Below, one piece after another: positions 53,715-62,798 of a stretch of DNA of 64,000 nucleotides. Source of the DNA: Nocardia salmonicida NBRC 13393. GTDB taxonomy: Bacteria; Actinomycetota; Actinomycetes; Mycobacteriales; Mycobacteriaceae. The notes under the pieces were generated by a model. That model was not told the origin of the DNA and ran no database searches. It saw only the letters and a list, made by a program, of their open reading frames with translations. The position numbers and the translations under genes were made by a program. The DNA lies in the NCBI RefSeq assembly GCF_001613085.1, contig NZ_BDBR01000009.1, forward strand, positions 186,001 through 250,000. The letters are read 5' to 3'. Numbering within the stretch: position 1 is the first letter of the stretch; each line of letters opens with the position of its first letter.

Positions 53715-55049
53715 TCATCCGAAATCGAACGACGGCGGGATGGCGACGATCGTGGCAGCCGCCCACACGCCGTACACGGGCAGGTAGTCGGTCTGCCAGC
53801 GTTCGACAGCGGCGAAGGTCTTCGTGCCGCGTACGAACCCGAAACCGAGGTGGCCCGACCAGATGAGGTTCACCAGCAGCACCACGTTCAGTCCGAGCGC
53901 GACCACCTTGTTCGGAGTGGAACCGAATTCGGCGATCCGGGTGAGCATGGCGGCCAGCATCACGACGTCGACGACCAGTGCGGTCACGACGAGGAGTAGT
54001 TGCAGGCGGTCGAAGAAGGCGGGTGGGGTCAGCGGATCGCGGGCGGAGATCGTGTAGAGGAGCAGGCCCAGGACCAGCACGAGGATCAGGTCCATCAGGA
54101 TGAGCAGATCGCGGTCGATCGCGGTCAGGCTGTGGGTGGTCGCGAGGGCGGCGAGCAGCGCGAACAGCATGACGATGGTGAGCGGGGTGAAGACCCTCGT
54201 GAGCACCGGCGCGATGTTCTCCACGACGTTCTGCTTGGCCTCGACCAGCCAGGCGGCGACGATCACCGCGCCCGCGATGCCGAAGGGCAGCACCCAGTCC
54301 TCGATCACCGGCTCGATGTCGAAGTCGAGGGTCCCGAACGCGCCGACCGTCAGTCCGATCAGGACGCCGCCGCCGAGCGCCAGCAATGTCAGGTAGACGA
54401 ACCATTCCCCGGTGAACCGGATGAAATCCATCCGCCGCCGCCCGGATCGCCAGTCGCCGCCCGCGTAGGCGAGCCCGACCGCCAACCACAGCAGGATCGG
54501 CGCGTGGATGGCGGCGATGATCTCGGTCGCCCCCTCGGGCTCGAACGGATAGAGGTTCAGGACCAGCGCGGTGAGTGCGAACGGCACGAGCAGCACGGCG
54601 GCCACCCGTGCGGAAACCTGGCGCTTCCACGCGAAATATGCGGCGAGGAAGGGTAATACGAGCAGGCTGAGGTTGCGGCCGAGCGCGGGGCCGTCCAGCC
54701 AGGTGAAGCCGGCCTTCACCGTTAGCGCCGCTCCTACGGCGAGGGCGAGAACCACCATCAGCTCTCGATTGCCCGCACCGCCCTCGGACTCCTCCGGCAC
54801 CAGAACGAGCTGCTTCCAAAGTCTTTCGGAATGCTCGAGCGCGAACTCGCGCGAGACAGCGTCCATGCTGCCCATCCGCTTCACCGCGACGAGAAAGGCC
54901 TCGTCGCCGGACAGGCCACCGGCCTGCAGGGTGGAGATCTGTTCGCGCAGATGGTCTTCCATCTCGTCGACATCGGCGAGTGAAATCGCACGATGGCGCT
55001 GGACGTACCCGCGCCACTGATCGATATGGGCTTGCAATTCGGTCTCCAT
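53715..55049 (-). CDS. Permease-prefix-domain membrane protein
   Basis: 444 residues from ATG 55049, which overlaps the PadR stop (TGATG). Residues 1-75 form the soluble permease prefix domain (VDEMEDHLREQISTL), followed by about ten TM helices. In many Gram-positive genomes such proteins are cotranscribed with PadR regulators and act in envelope stress or as transporter-like proteins. The actual role here is unknown. Confidence 0.8.
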   Translation of the reverse strand: METELQAHIDQWRGYVQRHRAISLADVDEMEDHLREQISTLQAGGLSGDEAFLVAVKRMGSMDAVSREFALEHSERLWKQLVLVPEESEGGAGNRELMVVLALAVGAALTVKAGFTWLDGPALGRNLSLLVLPFLAAYFAWKRQVSARVAAVLLVPFALTALVLNLYPFEPEGATEIIAAIHAPILLWLAVGLAYAGGDWRSGRRRMDFIRFTGEWFVYLTLLALGGGVLIGLTVGAFGTLDFDIEPVIEDWVLPFGIAGAVIVAAWLVEAKQNVVENIAPVLTRVFTPLTIVMLFALLAALATTHSLTAIDRDLLILMDLILVLVLGLLLYTISARDPLTPPAFFDRLQLLLVVTALVVDVVMLAAMLTRIAEFGSTPNKVVALGLNVVLLVNLIWSGHLGFGFVRGTKTFAAVERWQTDYLPVYGVWAAATIVAIPPSFDFG

Positions 55050-55405
55050 CACGCCCATCCCTTCTCGACCGGTCTGGTCGCGCTGCGCCAGACCTGTTCG
55101 AGTGCCTCGGCGACCACGCTCCACTGGGCTTGTCGTTCGGCGAGCGCGGCTCGGCCGGAATCGGTGATCAAGTAGTGCTTGCGCCGACGTCCGCCCTCGG
55201 ACACCCGCCATGTCGACGACACGTGCCCGAGTCGTTCCAGTCGGTGCAGCAGCGGATACAGCATCCCGTCGGTCCACTGCATCCGCCCGCGCGAGAGCTG
55301 GTTGACCTGCTCGAGGATGGCGTATCCGTACGACTCGCCCTCGGCCAGAATTCCGAGCACCAGCGGCGTCGCCGAGGCTGCCACCAGGTCTTTGTCTATC
55401 CGCAT
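55049..55405 (-). CDS. PadR-family transcriptional regulator
   Basis: 118 residues. Starts MRIDKDLVAASATPLVLGIL and shows the PadR winged helix EGESYGYAILEQVNQLSRGR with LYPLLHRLERLGHVSSTW. Autoregulated two-gene operon with the permease-prefix gene; a palindromic operator lies just upstream. Confidence 0.92.
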   Translation of the reverse strand: MRIDKDLVAASATPLVLGILAEGESYGYAILEQVNQLSRGRMQWTDGMLYPLLHRLERLGHVSSTWRVSEGGRRRKHYLITDSGRAALAERQAQWSVVAEALEQVWRSATRPVEKGWA

Positions 55406-55413
55406 CGCACTCC

Positions 55414-55457
55414 TATACCTAGAAGATCTATGTCATAACCTAGCAGATCTAGGTATA
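55414..55457. promoter_or_regulatory. PadR operator candidate
   Basis: Outer 9-bp arms TATACCTAG (55414-55422) and CTAGGTATA (55449-55457) are perfect reverse complements. Between them lie further half sites, including CCTAG-CAGAT-CTAGG (55439-55453) and AGATCTA. Located 9 bp upstream of the PadR start codon; the AT-rich core also looks like its promoter. Confidence 0.65.
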
Positions 55458-55580
55458 TAGGGGTGAATGTCGCACCCTTGGGTGAGGATTTCGTTGAATC
55501 GCCTAACGACCGTGTGGAGGGCCCCGATGAAGTCTGCATATACGCGCTACAGCGCGTAGGGGACACAGAATCGAGGAATC

Positions 55581-56288
55581 ATGAAGAACGCAGTTCGGAT
55601 GGGTGCGCTGATCGCCGTCGCCGCGGCGTTGGTCGCAGGCTGCACTGACGAGAGTGGTTCAGGGACAACCACTTCCACTTCCCGCGCGACGGCCGTCTCG
55701 TCGACGACGCGCGCGCCCGCGCCGGGCACCCAGGCTCCAGGGGCGACCGCGCCCGAGGAGACGGCCGCACCCCAGCCCGGCGCCACCACCGAGCCGGAGC
55801 CTGAAACACCGCCGGTCACACAAGCTCCCACGCTGATCCCGGCGCCCGACACCACCGCTCCCGCCCCCGCTGACAACATCAGTGGACCGGGTCGGTGCGT
55901 AGACCCGGCCTCGACCGGTGTGCAGAACGCCCTCGCGAGCCTCGAGGGAAGCTGGGTCGCCGGACAGGCTTCCACTGATCAACCGGGCAGCTGTGGTCAG
56001 CTGTTGTATGTGCGCGCTATCGGCGGCAATTCCGCGGGTGCGCCGATCCACATCCTGTTCTTCCGCAATGGAAAGTACCTGGGCACAGGCACTTCCGAGC
56101 CGTATGCCTTCACCACCGTCGTCGGGTCGAGCAACAACGCGGTCACCGTCGACTACCGCTGGCTCGCCGGTGACGAACCCTTTGCCGCACCCCAGGGCGG
56201 CCCCGCGACGATCACCTACTCGTGGAACGGTTCGAAGGTGGTGATGGGCGGCACGCTGCCGACCGAAGTCACCCAGCCACACCGCTGA
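55581..56288 (+). CDS. LppP/LprE family lipoprotein
   Basis: 235 residues. Lipobox LVAGC at about residues 17-21, then a ~75-residue Thr/Pro/Ala-rich linker. The mature domain matches LppP/LprE: QASTDQPGSCGQLLYVRAIG, PIHILFFRNGKYLGTGTSEP and WNGSKVVMGGTLPTEVTQPH. Lipid-anchored to the outer face of the membrane. Function in mycobacteria is only partly known (virulence-associated). Confidence 0.9.
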   Translation: MKNAVRMGALIAVAAALVAGCTDESGSGTTTSTSRATAVSSTTRAPAPGTQAPGATAPEETAAPQPGATTEPEPETPPVTQAPTLIPAPDTTAPAPADNISGPGRCVDPASTGVQNALASLEGSWVAGQASTDQPGSCGQLLYVRAIGGNSAGAPIHILFFRNGKYLGTGTSEPYAFTTVVGSSNNAVTVDYRWLAGDEPFAAPQGGPATITYSWNGSKVVMGGTLPTEVTQPHR

Positions 56289-56327
56289 TCCGATCTCGGA
56301 TGCCCTGTGCGCCGGGCAGGTGGGGGT

Positions 56328-57452
56328 TCAGTTGTGCGGGTGTAGCACCAACACGGTGATCTCGCTGGGTGCGAAGACCCGCAGCTGCGGACCCCAGAAG
56401 CCGGTGCCACGGCTGGTGTAGAGCTGGGTGTTGTTCGCGTGCCTGCTCAGGCCCGCGACGACCGGCTGGTCGAGCCGGACGAGATAGTGGAACGGCCAGA
56501 TCTGCCCACCGTGGGTGTGACCGGAGATCTGCAGTGCTACTCCTGCCGCGGCGCTGTCGGCGATCTGTTTGGGCTGGTGGGCCAGTAGAACGACCGGCAG
56601 CGAGGGGTCGGCGCCCGCGAGCGCGGCGGGCAGATCGGGGCCGTGACCTGGCAGGCCGACGCCGGTCGGGTCGTCGATGCCTGCGATGACGAGCCGGTCG
56701 CCGTCGCGGGTGAGCACGCTGTGCTGGTTGTGCAGCGGCTGCCAGCCGAGCGAGGCCATGTAGTCGATCCAGCCCTGGGCGTCCCCGAAGTACTCGTGAT
56801 TGCCGGTGATGTAGAACCGGCCCAGCGGCGCCTCGACCTTGCCGAGCGGATCGACCTGCGCCTGGCGTTTCGCGACCGAACCGTCTGCGAGATCACCGGC
56901 GTGACAGGCGATATCGGGCCGCTGGGCGTTGACCACCTCGACCACGCGCTCCGACCAGCGCAGCCGGTTCAGCGCCGCGTAGTGGGTGTCGGTGACGACT
57001 ACGACCCGCAACCCGTCGAGCCCCTGCGCCAGCCCACGGATCGCGACATCGACCGTGCGCACTCGCGGCACCCGACGCGCCTCATACACGCCCCAGCCGA
57101 CCAGCACCGCCGAGGTGACCAGTACCCCCGCCGCCACGATGCGCGCACTGTCGACCCCGCCGACGGCCAGCGCGCCACGCACGAACAACCCGATCACGGA
57201 CCAGGAGAACACCACCCACAGGACCCCGAGCAGGGTGTCGCCGACGATCACCGCCGGATCGGACTGCGCGGGTCCGTGCCCGAGGAACATCGTGAGGGGC
57301 AGGCACACGAGGGCGGCCACACAGACGGCCGTTCCGATCCAGAACAGCGTCCCGCTGCCGCCGGTCGGCGACGAGACCAACGTCCACCAGGGCATCCCGA
57401 ACAGCAAGGCGAGGACCAGCGACAACATCATCAGGCGTACGGCGATCTTCAC
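56328..57452 (-). CDS. Membrane-anchored metallophosphoesterase
   Basis: 374 residues. Four N-terminal TM helices (to about residue 125), then a calcineurin-like domain with VVVTDTHYAALN (D-x-H), ACHAGDLADG, YITGNHEYFGD and SGHTHGGQIW, the complete dimetal ligand set. Related proteins hydrolyse phosphoesters of lipids or nucleotides at the membrane. Substrate unknown. Confidence 0.92.
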   Translation of the reverse strand: MKIAVRLMMLSLVLALLFGMPWWTLVSSPTGGSGTLFWIGTAVCVAALVCLPLTMFLGHGPAQSDPAVIVGDTLLGVLWVVFSWSVIGLFVRGALAVGGVDSARIVAAGVLVTSAVLVGWGVYEARRVPRVRTVDVAIRGLAQGLDGLRVVVVTDTHYAALNRLRWSERVVEVVNAQRPDIACHAGDLADGSVAKRQAQVDPLGKVEAPLGRFYITGNHEYFGDAQGWIDYMASLGWQPLHNQHSVLTRDGDRLVIAGIDDPTGVGLPGHGPDLPAALAGADPSLPVVLLAHQPKQIADSAAAGVALQISGHTHGGQIWPFHYLVRLDQPVVAGLSRHANNTQLYTSRGTGFWGPQLRVFAPSEITVLVLHPHN

Positions 57453-57719
57453 AGCGGTCCCGTTCTCGGCAGGGGGCGGCCGGGCGCGGCCACGAGTCGA
57501 CCTCCCAGGGTAGCCCTCCGGCCGGGCGCCCCCTTCGCCGCGAATCCGCAGTTCCGGGCATATCTACGAAGCGGGCTGCCCCACTTCACAATTCGAGGTT
57601 CCCCGGGGATCGAGGGCGCGCTATGCTGCCCGGCAGGGCCCCGCGCGCAGGTTTCGCACCGCGGCGGGTCGAGTGGGGAAGCGGCGTGGCCGCACAACGG
57701 GAAGGTCAGTACACCGATC

Positions 57720-58841
57720 ATGCGTGGGGTAAACAAGCTTTTTCGGGGGGTCGTGGCAGGCGCCGTGGTGGCGGTGCTGCCGTTCGGCGCGTCGGTCGCG
57801 CCCGCGGCCGCCGATGCCGACCCGTCCGCGATCGACTTCCGGGTGGAGACGTCGATGGGGGAGATCAACACCAGGATCATCCGCGCGGCCGACGGCAACA
57901 CCGATCGGGTGGTCTACCTGCTCGACGGCGAACGTGCCGAGGACGACCTGAACGGCTGGGAGAAGCACACCACCATCCCGGCGCAGATCGCGAAGTTCAA
58001 CATCAATGTCGTGATGCCGGTCGGTGGACAGTCCAGCTTCTACGCCGACTGGGAGCAGCCGAGCAACTTCTTCGGCGTCAACCCCGACGGATCGTTGCTG
58101 CCGAGCGCGGACTCCGGTTCGGCGATCGGCGGGTGGGAGGACACCCAGGGCAAGACCAACACCTACCAGTGGGAAACCTTCATCACCAAGACCCTGCCGG
58201 ACGCCATGAAGTCCCGGCTCGGCTTCAGCTCGACCCGCAACGGTGTGGTCGGCCTGTCCAGTGGTGGTAGCGCGGCGATGTTGATGGCGGCCTACTACCC
58301 GGAGCAGTTCACCTACGCGGGCTCGCTGTCGGGCTACCTACACATGTCGATGCCCGGCATGCGTGAGGCGCTCGGCGGGGCGATGATCGCCAGCGGTGGA
58401 TACAACATCGAGGCGATGGCGCCCGCGGGCAGCGAGAAGTGGAAGCGGATGGACCCGTACGGGTTCGTCGAGAAGCTGATCGCCAACAACACCCGTCTCT
58501 ATGTCTCCGCCGGTAGCGCCAAGCCCGCCGATCAGGACCTGTCCTCGGTCGACGCGATCACCCAGGGCATGCCATTGGAAGCGATCGCCCTAGCCAACAC
58601 CCGCTCGTTCGAAAAGCGCGTGACCGCACTGGGTTACGAGAATGTCAGCTACGACTTCCCCGACATCGGTATCCACAACTGGGGCACCTGGGAACAGGTC
58701 GCCATCCGCCTGATGCCGGACATGGCACGCAATATCGGCAAGCCCTTGCCCGCGGGCGCCACGCCGCCCGCCGGTGGTGCACCGCCCGCCGGCGGACCTC
58801 CGGCCGGTGGTCCGCCCGCTGGTGGCGAACCACCGAAGTAG
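57720..58841 (+). CDS. Secreted mycolyl esterase (antigen 85-like)
   Basis: 373 residues from ATG 57720. Signal peptide ends at about residue 33 (APAAADADPS). The alpha/beta hydrolase domain follows Ag85/esterase D: VVYLLDGERAEDDLNGWEKH, nucleophile GLSSGGSAAMLMAAYYPEQF, and catalytic His in GIHNWGTWEQ. A C-terminal low-complexity tail has PPAGGxPPAGG repeats (about residues 347-373). It should transfer mycolates to trehalose or arabinogalactan. Lies next to an Emb gene, both in cell-wall assembly. Confidence 0.9.
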   Translation: MRGVNKLFRGVVAGAVVAVLPFGASVAPAAADADPSAIDFRVETSMGEINTRIIRAADGNTDRVVYLLDGERAEDDLNGWEKHTTIPAQIAKFNINVVMPVGGQSSFYADWEQPSNFFGVNPDGSLLPSADSGSAIGGWEDTQGKTNTYQWETFITKTLPDAMKSRLGFSSTRNGVVGLSSGGSAAMLMAAYYPEQFTYAGSLSGYLHMSMPGMREALGGAMIASGGYNIEAMAPAGSEKWKRMDPYGFVEKLIANNTRLYVSAGSAKPADQDLSSVDAITQGMPLEAIALANTRSFEKRVTALGYENVSYDFPDIGIHNWGTWEQVAIRLMPDMARNIGKPLPAGATPPAGGAPPAGGPPAGGPPAGGEPPK

Positions 58842-58854
58842 CTTTTGACACCAA

Positions 58855-58894
58855 CGAAACCGCCGCTACCCACATTCGGGTAGTGGCGGTTTCG
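58855..58894. terminator. Bidirectional terminator between convergent envelope genes
   Basis: Inverted repeat CGAAACCGCCGCTACCC / GGGTAGTGGCGGTTTCG (one G-U pair) around a 6-nt loop. It sits between the mycolyl esterase and the Emb gene and can serve both. Confidence 0.8.
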
Positions 58895-58929
58895 CGCTCT
58901 CGGAGATCGGTCGGTCAGTGTTGCGACGA

Positions 58930-61900
58930 TCAGTTCGTTCTGATCAGACTCTCGTTCGACCAGCCCCATATGGTGCTCGAACGGTGGCCGATCTCGGCGG
59001 GTGGTGCGGCGACGGTGCGGGTGAGGCGTTGGAGTTCGCCCCAATCGCGGGTCCAGTCGTCGGCCAGGTAGGCGGGGATGGTGCGTGGCTGCATGAGCAT
59101 GCCGGTCCAGCCGAGGGGGCCGCCGCCGGTGTCGCCCTGCCAGGTTTCGGAGACCTGGGCGTTGAGTTTGTCGGGTTGGATTCGCCAGATCGGCATCTCC
59201 GCGACACCGTTGTGGTGGTCGAACGGGCGCTGGCACGGGAAGGCCAGTCCCACATGCCAATCCGCGAGGATCGGGTCGGTGCTGCCGACCACGGTGTTCA
59301 GGCTCGACAGTTTCGGCAGGCGGGGTGGGGTGATCGCCAGCCACTGCATAGGGTCGGGCTCCGCTGCGTCGACGACCAGTCGAATAGCTGTGGTGTCTGC
59401 GGGAATTCGGTCCAGGGCGACCGGGATGTTGCGCCAGCCCGGAGCGCCGCCGACTGATGGCGGGGTCGAATCGCCCAGGGCAGTGATGGTTCCGTCGCCG
59501 TCACGACGCGCGAACTCCACCCGCAACCGCTGACCCGGCATGCGCGAACCATCGGGCGCGGTCGACTCGATTCGTCCGGCCACTGTCAGGATCAGCACTC
59601 TGTACGCCGGGTTCTGCTGTGCGGCAGCGAGATCCATCCGATACCACTGCGTGGTCAGCTGCGTCCGCTGGGGCTCGCCAGTCGAATAACTACCGAGCAC
59701 CGGCGTCCGTTCCGGGGCAAGCCCGAACGGCAATGCCGCCGTGCTCCCGTTCACACCGGCCACGGCGGGGCCGGACGCACCAGGTGCTCCCGGCGGTCCC
59801 GCGTTCGGACCGCTCGGCGGTGCCCCAGTGGAACCACCTGGTGCGGAGCCGTTCGTGCCGCCAGGAGTAGCGCCCCCGGTTGGTGCCGCGCCGCCGGGCA
59901 CACCTCCACCGCCGCCAGAGTTGCCGGGTGCGCCTCCACCGGGACCAGAGCCCCCGGGTGCGCCTCCACCGGGGCCGGGTCCGCTGGGGCCAGGTCCTGA
60001 ACCTGACGGTGGGGCCGAGGATTGGCCGGGTCCGGGATCGGGGGCGAGGCTGCCGACACCGTTCGGGGTGAAGCCTGTGTTCTCGGCGGCCAGGCCCTCG
60101 GCGACGGTGCCGCTGTAGGGCGTGAGCAGTGAGTCCGCGGTATTCGTCTCGACGAGAACGTCATCGGCCATCGCGCACTGGTCACCCGTCAGCGCGCGCA
60201 GATTCGACAGTCCGACCGAGTACGCCGGGTACTGCGAAACAGCTGCCACGGCAAGCGATCCCACCTCGAACAGGACCATGGCCGCTGCGGCAACGGTCAG
60301 CGGCGCGACAGCCGGGGATTTGCGATCGGGCCGGCTGCGCCGAGCGCGATAGCCACCGGACTTCAGCTGTCCGCCGCTGGCGCGTTCGAGTACGTGACTC
60401 AGGTCGGAGCCAGCTGGAACTGCGGCATCGTTGTCGGTTCCGTCATCGCCGGTGCCACCGTCGTCATCGCTCAGGTCTCGGAGGTCACCGTCGCCGACCG
60501 ACGAGGCCTCGATGCCTGCGCGGTAATACTGGAACAGCGCCGCGAGGAAGGTCGCGGCCGTTGCGGCGAGGAAGAGCGTCGACACCTCGATGCCGCCGAG
60601 GGTGGGTGCGCGGTCGGGCCAGGGGACTCCGTAGCCGGAGACGTACCACCAGCCGTTGGAGCCGGTGAAGCTCACGGCGAGCAGGAACAGCACTGCGGCC
60701 GCGAACAGGGTTCGCAGATAGTTCTGGCCGAGGCGGACCAGAGCCACCGCCGTGATCGCGGCGAGTGCGGCCGCCAGGCCCGCGTAGACACCGAAGTGGT
60801 GGGTCCACTTGGTGGGGGTGAACATCATCAGCAGCAGGGCCATGAAGACGACGGCGAGGATTCGGGTCACCGGACCACGGGCGGTCGCCGGGATGCGACC
60901 GCGGCGCAAGGTCGCGACGATGCCGACCGCGAGACACAGGAGCATGGCGAGGACGCCGAAGCGACGGGCCAGGGAGCCGTCGGGGTTGACCGACAGCAGG
61001 GAATCCCAGCGGGTGCGCTCCTCGAACCAGGACATGTCGGGACCGACCAGTTGGCGCACGCGGGTAGCTTCGAGGACGGTCGAGAAGGTCTGGTCGGCGA
61101 AGACGACGACCAGCACGAGAGTGCCCGCGGCGAGGATCGGGGCCACGAGCGCGGTGTACCGGAGGAAAACGGCTCCTCGGCTGGCGCCCGAATCCGGTGT
61201 GGCGCGCGCGATGATCGTCTGGATCACCGGTCGCGAACCGGCCAATAGTGCAGCCACGCAGATCAATCCGGTGGGACCGGCCGCGAGGGAGAACGCGGCG
61301 ATCAGCACCGCGACGGCGGCGGGCAGCAGGCGGTGGGTGGCGATCGCCCGTTCCATCGAGCACCAGGTGAGCAGGGCACCGACGGCGATCAGGGGTTCCG
61401 GGCGCAGTCCGTTGTTGTAGGGCAGCCAGATCGAGAGGAACACCAGTGCCGCTGTCCAGCGCGCCATTCGGCTCGAACTCACGCCGGAACCCAGGCGCGG
61501 CAGCACTTCCCGGCTGAGGACCAGCCAGCACACGAACCCTGCGAGCAAGGCGGGCAATCGCATCCACAGCCCGGTCTCGCTGACCCGGGTCATCTGCGCG
61601 AGTACCTCGTAGGGCCACCCGAACGGGGCCTCGGCGACCTGGAACCACCGATAGTAGTTGGCGGTGTAGCCGGCCTCCTTCGACGCGCGCGCCATCGTGA
61701 GGATGTAGCCGTCGTCAGAGCTGTTGGCGCCGACCACATGCCACACGACCAACGTGCCCGCGACCACCGCGTCGAGACCGGTGAACCGCCACCAGCGCGC
61801 GGGCAGGATGCGGCGCGTACGGCGACCGTCACGAGTGTCGCTGCGGTGCAGGCCGATCAACGCCAGCAGCGCGCACAACACCGCCCCGATGATCGCCGCC

Positions 61901-62787
61901 AGTTTCCAGCCGGTCGGACTCGACGAGAACCGCGCATCGATCTCGGCATGCAGCCGCGCGTCTCCCATCCGTCCGCGATCCAATTCGGTGAAGACCCCGA
62001 CCACCTGCGGGCGCACATCAGTGTCGACGGTCGTCTTCATCGGCGACCCATCGGCCCGGGCCATCCCTGTGAGCTCGGCGGTCGTGCTCGTCGCCGTGGA
62101 CACCACCGTCAACGCACCACATCGAGCATCTTGTGCACTCTCGGGAACGGCTGCTCCCGGCCCGCCGGGCCCGCCATTCGCACCGGTCGGTGGCTTCGCA
62201 GTCGATGGCGGTGCGCTGCTCGGCCCGTTCGGCGGAACCGCGCCCGAAGGGGGAGCGCTGCCGGGGGACGGCGCGCCGTTGGGGGGAGTGCTGTCGGGAG
62301 ATTGTGCGCCAGCGGGGACAGGTGGCCGGTTCGCGTCGGTAGGCGGAGGTTGGGTGCCATTGCGATCGTCGGCGACCGAGCCCTCTTTCGCGGGAGCATT
62401 CCCCGCGATATCCGCGATCGGCGCGCTCAACAGCAGCTTGTCGCGCAGCACCACCGACAACGTGCGCCCGGCTCCCGGGCGGTCCTCGATGCGCGCGACC
62501 AAGCCTTTCGACCCTGCTCGCGGCGCCTGGGCGGGAACGGTGGACAGCACGGTCCCGCCTGTCGTATCGCGCAATGCCGTGCACGGAATGCTCACATCGA
62601 GCGATAGCGGCACATAGTCCACGAGCGGCGCGCTGAGTTGCATCGACTGCGGCTGCGGCCAATCAAGACTCGCGCGCTGCTGCTGAACCGGCAGTAGCGG
62701 AGTCGCCACCGCCAGCACCACACCCAGCGCCCCCGCCGCGATCCCGATTTTCTGCACACGGCCGAAGCCGGAAGAATCTCCACCCAC
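58930..62787 (-). CDS. Arabinosyltransferase, EmbA/B/C family
   Basis: 1285 residues from GTG 62787. Decaprenyl-phosphoarabinose-dependent transferase building arabinogalactan or lipoarabinomannan. N-terminal TM and extracytoplasmic domain, a core of about a dozen TM helices with VGANSSDDGYILTMARASKE (the catalytic DDGY loop), and a C-terminal carbohydrate-binding domain ending ...STIWGWSNESLI. Usual length is about 1070-1100; the excess comes from two Pro/Gly/Ala-rich insertions at about residues 134-219 and 912-1017. Cannot be assigned to A, B or C by reading alone. Confidence 0.92.
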   Translation of the reverse strand: MGGDSSGFGRVQKIGIAAGALGVVLAVATPLLPVQQQRASLDWPQPQSMQLSAPLVDYVPLSLDVSIPCTALRDTTGGTVLSTVPAQAPRAGSKGLVARIEDRPGAGRTLSVVLRDKLLLSAPIADIAGNAPAKEGSVADDRNGTQPPPTDANRPPVPAGAQSPDSTPPNGAPSPGSAPPSGAVPPNGPSSAPPSTAKPPTGANGGPGGPGAAVPESAQDARCGALTVVSTATSTTAELTGMARADGSPMKTTVDTDVRPQVVGVFTELDRGRMGDARLHAEIDARFSSSPTGWKLAAIIGAVLCALLALIGLHRSDTRDGRRTRRILPARWWRFTGLDAVVAGTLVVWHVVGANSSDDGYILTMARASKEAGYTANYYRWFQVAEAPFGWPYEVLAQMTRVSETGLWMRLPALLAGFVCWLVLSREVLPRLGSGVSSSRMARWTAALVFLSIWLPYNNGLRPEPLIAVGALLTWCSMERAIATHRLLPAAVAVLIAAFSLAAGPTGLICVAALLAGSRPVIQTIIARATPDSGASRGAVFLRYTALVAPILAAGTLVLVVVFADQTFSTVLEATRVRQLVGPDMSWFEERTRWDSLLSVNPDGSLARRFGVLAMLLCLAVGIVATLRRGRIPATARGPVTRILAVVFMALLLMMFTPTKWTHHFGVYAGLAAALAAITAVALVRLGQNYLRTLFAAAVLFLLAVSFTGSNGWWYVSGYGVPWPDRAPTLGGIEVSTLFLAATAATFLAALFQYYRAGIEASSVGDGDLRDLSDDDGGTGDDGTDNDAAVPAGSDLSHVLERASGGQLKSGGYRARRSRPDRKSPAVAPLTVAAAAMVLFEVGSLAVAAVSQYPAYSVGLSNLRALTGDQCAMADDVLVETNTADSLLTPYSGTVAEGLAAENTGFTPNGVGSLAPDPGPGQSSAPPSGSGPGPSGPGPGGGAPGGSGPGGGAPGNSGGGGGVPGGAAPTGGATPGGTNGSAPGGSTGAPPSGPNAGPPGAPGASGPAVAGVNGSTAALPFGLAPERTPVLGSYSTGEPQRTQLTTQWYRMDLAAAQQNPAYRVLILTVAGRIESTAPDGSRMPGQRLRVEFARRDGDGTITALGDSTPPSVGGAPGWRNIPVALDRIPADTTAIRLVVDAAEPDPMQWLAITPPRLPKLSSLNTVVGSTDPILADWHVGLAFPCQRPFDHHNGVAEMPIWRIQPDKLNAQVSETWQGDTGGGPLGWTGMLMQPRTIPAYLADDWTRDWGELQRLTRTVAAPPAEIGHRSSTIWGWSNESLIRTN

Positions 62788-62798
62788 AAACGACGATG

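Noticed and set aside
59740..60060. CRISPR-like or minisatellite array
   Set aside because: The 30-bp repeats encode the Pro/Gly-rich insertion of the Emb protein, are imperfect and lack unique spacers.
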